DNA of 64,000 nt from Streptomyces sp. NBC_01255 (lineage in GTDB: Bacteria; Actinomycetota; Actinomycetes; Streptomycetales; Streptomycetaceae), in contig NZ_CP108474.1 of assembly GCF_036226445.1 (NCBI RefSeq), positions 248,001 to 312,000 of the forward strand, given 5' to 3'. Below the pieces are notes generated by a model that searched no databases, was not told the origin of the DNA, and saw nothing but the letters and a program-made list of their open reading frames with translations. Positions 58,184 to 64,000 of this stretch are shown piece after piece. The translations under genes and the position numbers were made by a program. Every line of letters begins with the position of its first letter. Position 1 is the first letter of the stretch.

Positions 58184-59056
58184 GTGGCCGGGACGGACCC
58201 GATCGCCGAGGCGCGCGCCGCCGGCGACGCCGAAGCCGACGCCGACGCCGACGCGCTGTTTGTGCTGACCGCGGCACTGCTGACCCCGGCGCGCTTCCCG
58301 AGCGTGCTCGGTGACGACTATCCGGCGGCCTGCGCCGCGCTGGGGCTCCAGCCCTACGCGGACGGGTACGGGCTCGTGTTCGGCCAGGACGGACTCGGCG
58401 CCCGGTGGACGGTCGTCGTCGACGACGTGTCGCTCGTCGCGGTGGCCATCTCGTCGTGGGACTGCGGCATGGCCTACGACCTCTCCCCCGACGAGAACTC
58501 CGTGGTGGCCGGGCTGCCGGGCTGGCCGCTCGCGGTGGCCACCGCCGCGCCCGGTGTGCCCGCGCCGCACGACCCGGAGCCGGAGGAGGGCGATCCGGCC
58601 CCGCTGGTCCCGCCGTCCGGCGACGTGTGGGGACCGGCCCAGCGCCGGCTCGGCGCGGACGAGGTGGCGCTCCAGTGGGCGGCCTGGCGTGCCCAGGTGA
58701 GCGACGGCGCCACCCAGGGCGACAGCGGGGTGTCGGGGCCGGAGCCGGAGCCGGGGGAGGGCGTCACATCCTCCGTACCCGGCCCCTACGACGGTGTACG
58801 GAAGGCCCTGAGCGAGCTCCGCGGATATCTGGAGGAGGCACCTCCGGTGGGCCGGGTGCGGTCCCTGCCGGCGGCGGAGGAGGGTGCTCGCGTCCTGCGC
58901 GCGGACGGCCCCGGCTGGTCGTTCGTGGCCCGGACCGACGACATGGCCTTCGTGCTCCTCGACGCGCTGCCACGCGAGGTGTTCCCGGTGGCCAGGGGTC
59001 CACGGCTGCCCGCGCTCCTGGACGCGCTCGACGCGATGGCCGTCCGCACGTCCTGA
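58184..59056 (+). CDS. hypothetical protein, family not recognised
   Basis: 290-aa protein, no signal peptide or membrane segment. Sequence is alpha/beta with LFVLTAALLTPARFPSVLGDDYPAACAALGLQPYADGYG near the N-terminus, FGQDGLGARWTVVVDDVSLVAVAIS, and a final RADGPGWSFVARTDDMAFVLLDALPREVFPV. A linker of alternating Ala/Asp (AEADADADAD) and a Pro/Glu linker separate parts. GTG 58184 chosen because GGGGAGG lies 6 bases before. I cannot name a family. Likely cytoplasmic. Codon use is normal for the window. Confidence 0.65.
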   Translation: MAGTDPIAEARAAGDAEADADADALFVLTAALLTPARFPSVLGDDYPAACAALGLQPYADGYGLVFGQDGLGARWTVVVDDVSLVAVAISSWDCGMAYDLSPDENSVVAGLPGWPLAVATAAPGVPAPHDPEPEEGDPAPLVPPSGDVWGPAQRRLGADEVALQWAAWRAQVSDGATQGDSGVSGPEPEPGEGVTSSVPGPYDGVRKALSELRGYLEEAPPVGRVRSLPAAEEGARVLRADGPGWSFVARTDDMAFVLLDALPREVFPVARGPRLPALLDALDAMAVRTS

Positions 59057-59145
59057 ACACGCCAGCCCCACGACACGCCTGCCTGACGACACTCCTCTCC
59101 CACGAAGCACGCCTCCCACATGGGACTACGGCCACAGGTGTGGTC

Positions 59146-59161
59146 CCGGACCATGGTCCGG
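59146..59161. promoter_or_regulatory. 16-bp perfect palindrome upstream of the tannase-like gene
   Basis: CCGGACCATGGTCCGG (59146-59161) is a perfect palindrome in the 170-base gap before ATG 59227. It is long enough to be a dimer site or hairpin; no adjacent regulator. Confidence 0.5.
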
Positions 59162-59226
59162 CGGTGGTGGTGCGCCGCACGATATGGCGCCGCACCCCCT
59201 TCCCGTCGTCCCCACGGAGGCTCACC

Positions 59227-60609
59227 ATGCGCCTGTTCCCAGGCGTTCCCCTGCTCACCGCGCTACTGACCGGGGTCACCGTCCTCGCCCCCGCGAGCCC
59301 CGCCGGAGCCGGAGCGGAGACCCCTGTCTCCGCACACTGCGCGCGTCAGGACCGGCTCCACGTGCCCGGCGCCGAGCACCAGGAGTCGGCCTGCCTGGCG
59401 GACCTCACGACCGCGGGGCTCGCCGGAACGCCGTACACCGACCTGGCCGACCAGGCCGGTCTCGCGGCGAAGGCGACCCGTAACCCCTCAGGGGTGCCGG
59501 GCGTCCAGATCGACGGCTACTTCCCCGACACCTCACGGCTCAACGCCACCCACGGCTGGGCCCACGACGCGCAGTTCGTGATCCGGCTGCCCGACGACTG
59601 GAACGGCGGGCTCGTCGTCACCGGCGCGCCCGGCACCCGCCGCCAGTACTCCACGGACGCGCTCATCTCCGACCGGGTCCTCGCCCAGGGCTTCGCGTAC
59701 GCCGCCACCGACAAGGGCAACACCGGACCGGACTTCTTCACCGACGGGCGGGCACCGGGCGACGCGGTCGCCGAGTGGAATCGCCGGGTCACCGAGCTGA
59801 CACGGGCCGCCAAGAAGGCCGTACGGCAGCGCTACGGCAGCGCCCCCGAGCGTACGTACATGACCGGCATCTCCAACGCCGGGTACCTGACGCGCTGGCA
59901 GCTGGAGAACCGGCCCGAGCTGTACGACGGCGGGGTCGACTGGGAGGGCGTGCTGTGGACCGCGGACGGCCCCAACCTCCTGACGAGCCTGCCGGTGACG
60001 GTCGCCCGCTCCCTCGGCCGGGCCTCCGACGAGGACCTGCTCGACGCGGGTTTCGCACCTGGGTCCCGCTTCCTCTGGCCGTACCACGAGAAGGCGTACT
60101 GGGGGCTCACGCAGAAGATCTTCCGGGCGGAGTTCGACCCCTCGTACGACCCGGCCTGCCCGGGTGGCACGGCGGGGCGGACGGTGGAGGAGATCTTCGC
60201 GGCCTGCGCGTCGGACGCCTCGTACGACTACGCGTCCCGGCCCGCGTCCGTCCACCGCGCGGTCGCGAAGGTCGCGCTCACCGGGCGCATCGGCAAGCCC
60301 CTCATCACGCTCCACGGCGATCTGGACACGCTGTTGCCCATCGCCACCGACTCGGACGTGTACACAGGGATGGTCGACGCACGGGGGCGGGGCCGGCTGC
60401 ACCGGTACTACACGGTGCAGGACGGGACACACACGGACGGCCTGTACGACACGTATCCGGACCGGCTGCGGCCGATCCTGCCCTGCTACCGCTCCGCGTT
60501 CGACGCGCTGACGCGCTGGGTCGAGGAGGGCACGCCGCCGCCCGCGGACCGTACGATCGCGCGGCCGGCGGGCGGTGACGTGGTCGACTCCTGCCCTCTG
60601 GAGGAGTGA
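59227..60609 (+). CDS. secreted tannase/feruloyl-esterase or 3HB-oligomer-hydrolase-like enzyme
   Basis: 460-aa exported alpha/beta hydrolase. Signal FPGVPLLTALLTGVTVLAPASPAGA, cleavage about residue 29. The nucleophile motif MTGISNAGYLTRW (Ser), GLVVTGAPGTRRQYS oxyanion area, LITLHGDLDTLLPI with the acid, and DGTHTDGLY with the His. Eight cysteines suggest disulfides. The overall length and motif set match tannase-family hydrolases and 3-hydroxybutyrate oligomer hydrolases. With the PHB-depolymerase-like gene at 30854 the same strain may use polyesters. ATG 59227 after CGGAGG. Confidence 0.82.
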   Translation: MRLFPGVPLLTALLTGVTVLAPASPAGAGAETPVSAHCARQDRLHVPGAEHQESACLADLTTAGLAGTPYTDLADQAGLAAKATRNPSGVPGVQIDGYFPDTSRLNATHGWAHDAQFVIRLPDDWNGGLVVTGAPGTRRQYSTDALISDRVLAQGFAYAATDKGNTGPDFFTDGRAPGDAVAEWNRRVTELTRAAKKAVRQRYGSAPERTYMTGISNAGYLTRWQLENRPELYDGGVDWEGVLWTADGPNLLTSLPVTVARSLGRASDEDLLDAGFAPGSRFLWPYHEKAYWGLTQKIFRAEFDPSYDPACPGGTAGRTVEEIFAACASDASYDYASRPASVHRAVAKVALTGRIGKPLITLHGDLDTLLPIATDSDVYTGMVDARGRGRLHRYYTVQDGTHTDGLYDTYPDRLRPILPCYRSAFDALTRWVEEGTPPPADRTIARPAGGDVVDSCPLEE

Positions 60610-60629
60610 CGGAGAGCTGACCGGCGGGG

Positions 60630-61175
60630 TCAGACCTTCTGGAGGGGGCGGTGCGGCCCTTCGGGCAGCTCGGCCCGGATCGTGTCGCCGGGCCGCACCT
60701 CCCCGCCGGTGAGCACGATGCCCATGATCCCCGCCTTGCGGACGACCTCGCCGTTCTCGTCGCGGCCGAGGACCTGCTTGAGCAGGCCGTGCCGGAAGCT
60801 GTCGATCTGCGCACAGGGGTTGCGCAGCCCGGTGACCTCGACGACGGCCTCGGCGCCCAGGTGGAGGAGCGTGCCGGTGGGCAGGCCGAGGAGGTCGATT
60901 CCGTGGGTCGTGACGTTCTCACCGAGGTCGCCGGGGCCGACCTCGAAGCCGGCGCCCGCCACGTCCTCGAAGAGCTCGGCGTGGATGAGGTGGACCTGAC
61001 GCAGGTTCGGCTGAGTGGGGTCCTGGCGGACACGTGACCTGTGCTTGACCGTCACTCCCGCGTGGACGTCGCCCTCCACGCCGAGGCCCGCGAGGAGGGT
61101 GATGCCGTCCCGGTTGGGCTTGGTGAACGTGTACGTGCCGTTGCTGCTGACCGTCTGGACGGTGCCGCTGCTCAT
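60630..61175 (-). CDS. MOSC-domain protein
   Basis: 181-aa MOSC domain, the module that binds molybdenum cofactor in sulfurase and YiiM-like enzymes. Cofactor-binding segments GVEGDVHAGVTVKHRSRVRQD, LIHAELFEDVAGAGFEVGPGDLGENVTTHGIDL, and the conserved Cys in LRNPCAQIDSF. MOSC proteins alone may reduce N-hydroxylated compounds with help from a reductase. ATG 61175. Single gene, followed by the desaturase on the same strand. Confidence 0.88.
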   Translation of the reverse strand: MSSGTVQTVSSNGTYTFTKPNRDGITLLAGLGVEGDVHAGVTVKHRSRVRQDPTQPNLRQVHLIHAELFEDVAGAGFEVGPGDLGENVTTHGIDLLGLPTGTLLHLGAEAVVEVTGLRNPCAQIDSFRHGLLKQVLGRDENGEVVRKAGIMGIVLTGGEVRPGDTIRAELPEGPHRPLQKV

Positions 61176-61281
61176 CCTGAGGAGCTCCCCTTCTCCGCTG
61201 CTGCTCGGTCGTCGCGGGCGGTGCGTTCATCTCACCCGAAGCCCGAACCGATGATCACATCGCGTGTGATCATCCTTGACT

Positions 61282-62379
61282 TTACTCGGCACCCTCCGAC
61301 CGCTCCGTGCGCAGGGGCTCACCCACCTCGTGCAGGTGCCCGAGGGCCTGGCGGTACGACTCCACGAAGCCGGTCTCGGTGTACGGCACCCCCAGCGCGG
61401 CGCAGTGGGCGCGCACGGCGGGCTGGGCAAGGCGGAGGTGGGGGCGCGGCATGCTCGGGAAGAGGTGGTGCTCCACCTGGTAGTTGAGTCCGCCGAGGAA
61501 CCAGTCGGTGAGGGCGCCGCCGCGGATGTTGCGCGAGGTGAGCACCTGGCGGCGCAGGTGGCCCCAGCTGTCGCCGTCGGCGTGCTCGTCGGGGCGGTCC
61601 ATGCCCTTGTGGTTGGGGGCGAAGGCCATGCCCAGGTGGACGCCGAGCAGCATCTGGTGGAGGAGGGCGAAGACCAGCGCCTGGAGGGGGGTGAGGAGGG
61701 TGAGGAGCAGCGCCGCGTAGCCGGCGAAGTGGGCGAGGAGCAGGCCGCCCTCGACGAGCCGTTCGCGCCGGGTGCGGCAGGGGCCGTCCTTCGCGAGGAG
61801 GGCCTGGACTCCGTACACCTTGAGGGCGATGCCCTCCAGGGTCGTCAGCGGGAAGAACAGCCAGGCCTGGTGGCGGGTGAGGTAGGCGCGCAGGCCCGTG
61901 CGGCCCGTGGTCTGGTGGTCGGCGAAGACGAGGATGTCGGCGGCGACGTCCGGGTCCTTGTCGAGGTGGTTGGGGTTCGCGTGGTGCCGGTTGTGCTTGT
62001 CGTTCCACCACTCCCGGCTCATGCCGAGGAGGAGGTTGGCGTGCACGAGCTGGATGATCCGGCTCGCCCTGCGGTCGGCGGTGATCTGGGCGTGGCCGGC
62101 GTCGTGGCCGACGAAGGCAGCCCGGGCGGAGAGCAGGGCGAGGGGGACGGCGAGCAGGAGCGCCCACCAGGAAGGGCCGATCAGGGCGAGTCCGGTCACG
62201 ACGGCGGCGATGCCGAGGAGGTTGACGACGATCCCGCGGGCGTACCAGCCGGGGCGGTGTTCCAGGAGGCCCTGTTCCCTGACCGTCCGCAGGAGCGGGC
62301 TGAACTCGCTGCCGCCCCTGGCGCGGGCGGGAGCCTCGGCGGGGGCGGGCGCCGGGGGCAGGACGGTGGCCTGGGACAT
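61282..62379 (-). CDS. membrane fatty-acid desaturase (acyl-lipid)
   Basis: 365-aa membrane diiron desaturase. His boxes HDAGH, HNRHH and QVEHHLFP are in the normal order, in membrane segments such as IVVNLLGIAAVVTGLALIG and LLLAHFAGYAALLLTLL. It introduces a double bond into an acyl chain at the expense of O2, keeping the membrane fluid. ATG 62379, AGGAG 8 bases upstream, matching the family start. Divergent from the SNF2-like gene with a hairpin region in between. Regulation by cold or fluidity likely but not shown. Secure. Confidence 0.92.
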   Translation of the reverse strand: MSQATVLPPAPAPAEAPARARGGSEFSPLLRTVREQGLLEHRPGWYARGIVVNLLGIAAVVTGLALIGPSWWALLLAVPLALLSARAAFVGHDAGHAQITADRRASRIIQLVHANLLLGMSREWWNDKHNRHHANPNHLDKDPDVAADILVFADHQTTGRTGLRAYLTRHQAWLFFPLTTLEGIALKVYGVQALLAKDGPCRTRRERLVEGGLLLAHFAGYAALLLTLLTPLQALVFALLHQMLLGVHLGMAFAPNHKGMDRPDEHADGDSWGHLRRQVLTSRNIRGGALTDWFLGGLNYQVEHHLFPSMPRPHLRLAQPAVRAHCAALGVPYTETGFVESYRQALGHLHEVGEPLRTERSEGAE

Positions 62380-62526
62380 GGCGGGGCTCCTGTTTCTGTG
62401 GGTCGGGCTCGGGATCGGATCTCGGATCGGGGTGCGAACGGTGGGCGCCTCCACTGAAACTACGGATTCGTGATCGTCCGGGGCCATGGCGTCACCACCC
62501 GGCCTCGGCAGGGGGCGCGCAGGGGT

Positions 62527-62554
62527 GCGGGGGTGGGGTGAACCCCACCCCCGC
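62527..62554. promoter_or_regulatory. 12-bp GC-rich stem-loop in divergent promoter region
   Basis: GCGGGGGTGGGG (62527-62538) and CCCCACCCCCGC (62543-62554) form a perfect 12-bp stem with a TGAA loop. It lies in the upstream region of both the desaturase and the helicase gene, so it is not a simple end-of-gene terminator. Confidence 0.6.
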
Positions 62555-62561
62555 GAGAAGG

Positions 62562-62584
62562 GACCCTCGACTGTGGCGAGGGTC
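62562..62584. promoter_or_regulatory. 8-bp inverted repeat near the helicase promoter
   Basis: GACCCTCG (62562-62569) and CGAGGGTC (62577-62584), seven bases apart, stand beside the larger hairpin. Possible operator for the divergent genes. Confidence 0.5.
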
Positions 62585-62667
62585 ACGTGAGCTTCGTGCG
62601 CGTCGGATCGATCGCCTGAGGTATCCTCGGCCGCTCGGTCCCCAGGTAGTCAAATTTGAGGAATGCG

Positions 62668-64000
62668 TTGTCGCTGTCGTACGGACCCGATGATTCCGCC
62701 CACGAACTCACCCTCCACTCCGCCGTCTTCCTCCCCGCCGACCCGCCCCGCGCGGGACGCATCGCCTTCTGGTCTCCGGAGGGGGACGCCCTGCCGGACG
62801 GCGTCCCCGCGAACACCGAGCTCGCGATCGTGGACGGCGAAAGCCTCGAGGCCGTGACCGTCCCCGCGCGCACCCTCTCCGTACGGGACGCCCTTCCGCT
62901 GCTCGCCCGTACCCGGTTCACGGATTCCGCCTCGCCCGCCGCCGCGTTCTGGGGCGCCGCGTCCCTCCTCGCACTGGACTTCGTCGCACGCGGACTGCTG
63001 CTGCCGGGTATCACTCCCGGCAACAACGACGCCTGGCGGGCCGGGCCGCTCGGCCCGGAGGAGCTGGCGCGGCTGCGCACCCTCGCCGCCTCGATGCCGC
63101 CGAGCGCCCACGCCGTACCCCTCTCCCCTGACGAGCCGCTGCTCCTGCCCGAACCCGAGGCGCTGCTCCGCGCGTTCGCCGACGCGGTCGCGGACACGCT
63201 GCCGCGTACGCCGGCGGCGTCCCTCGCGGCCGGCGGTCCCGCTTTCGCGGCCGACGCGCCGCAGTCGATCCCCGAACAGCGAGCCTGGGCCGCCGACGTG
63301 GCGGCGGGGCACGACGCGGGCGTCCGGCTGTCACTCCGCCTCGAGCTCCCCGGCTTCACCGCCGAGGCCGACGAGGCGCCCGCTTTCCGTGCGGTCCTCC
63401 AGCTGCACAGCGTCGCCGACCCGACGCTGGTCGCGGACGCGGCGGAGGTGTGGGCGGGGTCCGGCACGACGGCCGGCGCGTTCGGCCCCCGGGCGCGGAT
63501 GGACGCGCTCCTCGCGCTCCGGCGCGCCTCCCGCGCCTGGCCTCCCCTGGCCCCGCTGCTCACGGCTGCCGTGCCCGACACCGTCGAACTCGCCGACGAG
63601 GAGGTCGCGGAGCTTCTGGGCCCGGCGGCCCGCGCCCTCGCGGCGACCGGCGTCCAGGTCCACTGGCCCCGCGACCTCGCCGACCGGCTCACCGCCCAAG
63701 CGGTGATCGGCCCTGCTGCCACGGAGGACGAACAGGGCGGCGCGCGGTACGGAGTCGGCGAGGCTCCGGACGAAAGCCTCGCCATGCCGGACGAAGGCGG
63801 CGCCACACCAGACGAAGGCAGCGCCACACCAGACGAGGCAAGCGGCCCCTCCCACGCCTCGCTCCCCTCCTTCCTCTCCGCCGACGCCCTGCTCGCCTTC
63901 AACTGGCGCTTCGCCGTGGGCGGGCACGAGCTGACCCGGGCCGAGCTCGACCGGCTCGCCGAGACCGGGCGACCCCTGGTCCGCCTGCGGGACCGCTGGG
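62668..64000 (+). CDS. SNF2-family helicase, N-terminal part (runs off window)
   Basis: At least 444 codons of a bacterial SNF2/HepA-type ATP-dependent helicase; the gene is open at the window end. The segments FLPADPPRAGRIAFWSPEGDALP, LPLLARTRFTDSASPAAAFWGAASLLALDF, LLLPGITPGNNDAWRAGPLGPEELARL and RAELDRLAETGRPLVRLRDRW match the SNF2-helicase-associated N-terminal region; ATPase motifs lie outside. TTG 62668 is preceded by GAGGA at 5 bases; TTG 62656 is the alternative, with an in-frame stop TAG just before it. A tandem repeat (ATPDEGS) occurs near residue 380. Confidence 0.75.
   Translation, partial: MSLSYGPDDSAHELTLHSAVFLPADPPRAGRIAFWSPEGDALPDGVPANTELAIVDGESLEAVTVPARTLSVRDALPLLARTRFTDSASPAAAFWGAASLLALDFVARGLLLPGITPGNNDAWRAGPLGPEELARLRTLAASMPPSAHAVPLSPDEPLLLPEPEALLRAFADAVADTLPRTPAASLAAGGPAFAADAPQSIPEQRAWAADVAAGHDAGVRLSLRLELPGFTAEADEAPAFRAVLQLHSVADPTLVADAAEVWAGSGTTAGAFGPRARMDALLALRRASRAWPPLAPLLTAAVPDTVELADEEVAELLGPAARALAATGVQVHWPRDLADRLTAQAVIGPAATEDEQGGARYGVGEAPDESLAMPDEGGATPDEGSATPDEASGPSHASLPSFLSADALLAFNWRFAVGGHELTRAELDRLAETGRPLVRLRDRW

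Noticed and set aside
62583..63927. Long minus-strand frames opposite the SNF2 helicase gene
   Set aside because: Ser/Ala/Arg-rich shadow frames; the plus-strand frame matches a known family.
1..64000. tRNA, rRNA, insertion sequences, phage attachment sites
   Set aside because: No cloverleaf, rRNA conserved stretch, transposase or integrase was recognised by reading; a tRNAscan or ISfinder run could still find weak cases.

Overview
The window is high-GC actinobacterial chromosome and almost certainly Streptomyces. GTG starts and GTGA/ATGA gene overlaps are common. Streptomyces-type families recur: a conservon (cvnA-D), DUF6397, DUF6325, DUF6629, SHOCT proteins, a CU044_2847 protein and a LigB-type ligase. 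I see no rRNA, tRNA, CRISPR array, insertion sequence, prophage or recognisable biosynthetic gene cluster. It reads as ordinary chromosome carrying many small regulator-plus-target modules. It holds about 67 intact or partial genes and one pseudogene, and the last gene runs off the right edge.

Layout, left to right. 0-5 kb: zinc-free L31, an NmrA-like NAD(P)-binding protein, cyclophilin, small secreted and membrane proteins, and a NUDIX hydrolase. 4.2-8.2 kb: a NarL-type response regulator and histidine kinase, divergent from an ABC-2 ATPase/permease pair. 8.2-12 kb: a YihY-type membrane protein, an HxlR regulator divergent from a hotdog thioesterase, a DUF5519 protein and a SpoIIE phosphatase. 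12.1-16.4 kb: a MoxR ATPase with a VWA partner, a nucleosidase and a secreted PAF-acetylhydrolase-like esterase. 16.5-19.4 kb: a cysteine-rich leader peptide followed by two flavin monooxygenases, probably for sulfur acquisition. 19.4-24.9 kb: a CocE-like hydrolase, then a tetR-MFS-SpoIIE phosphatase operon whose promoter is covered by two palindromic operators. 24.9-27.5 kb: a yybP-ykoY (Mn2+) riboswitch upstream of a GDT1/UPF0016 transporter, a decayed hemerythrin gene and an M20 amidohydrolase. 27.5-30.7 kb: LysR divergent from MFS-cupin, and a TPR protein. 30.8-36.5 kb: a PHB-depolymerase-like esterase, a ThrE exporter, a CU044_2847 (Trypco1) protein, an L,D-transpeptidase and an SRPBCC protein. 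36.5-41.8 kb: PadR, a peroxiredoxin, SHOCT/DUF6325 proteins, the nsrR-hmp nitric-oxide module and a short MreB-like ATPase. 41.8-47.7 kb: secreted I36-type protein, lipoproteins, polysaccharide deacetylase, LigB ligase, DUF6397, and two DnaA boxes. 47.7-54.4 kb: a complete conservon with an extra Roadblock protein and an MHYT membrane protein. 54.4-64 kb: a methyltransferase, a secreted metzincin with InlB-type repeats, two unrecognised genes, a tannase-like hydrolase, a MOSC protein, a fatty-acid desaturase and the N-terminal part of an SNF2 helicase.

The regulatory DNA is the richest part. The most notable sites are the Mn2+ riboswitch with a helix that encloses the start codon, TetR operators built around the promoter hexamers, matching NsrR sites in front of nsrR and hmp, PadR and LysR inverted repeats, a pair of perfect DnaA boxes, and several promoters that place the -10 box six or seven bases before the start codon, as expected for leaderless transcripts. 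No single locus is clearly a new system. The best candidates for unknown biology are the MoxR/VWA pair, the lone Trypco1 protein, the metzincin with its two unrecognised neighbours, and the DnaA-box pair.
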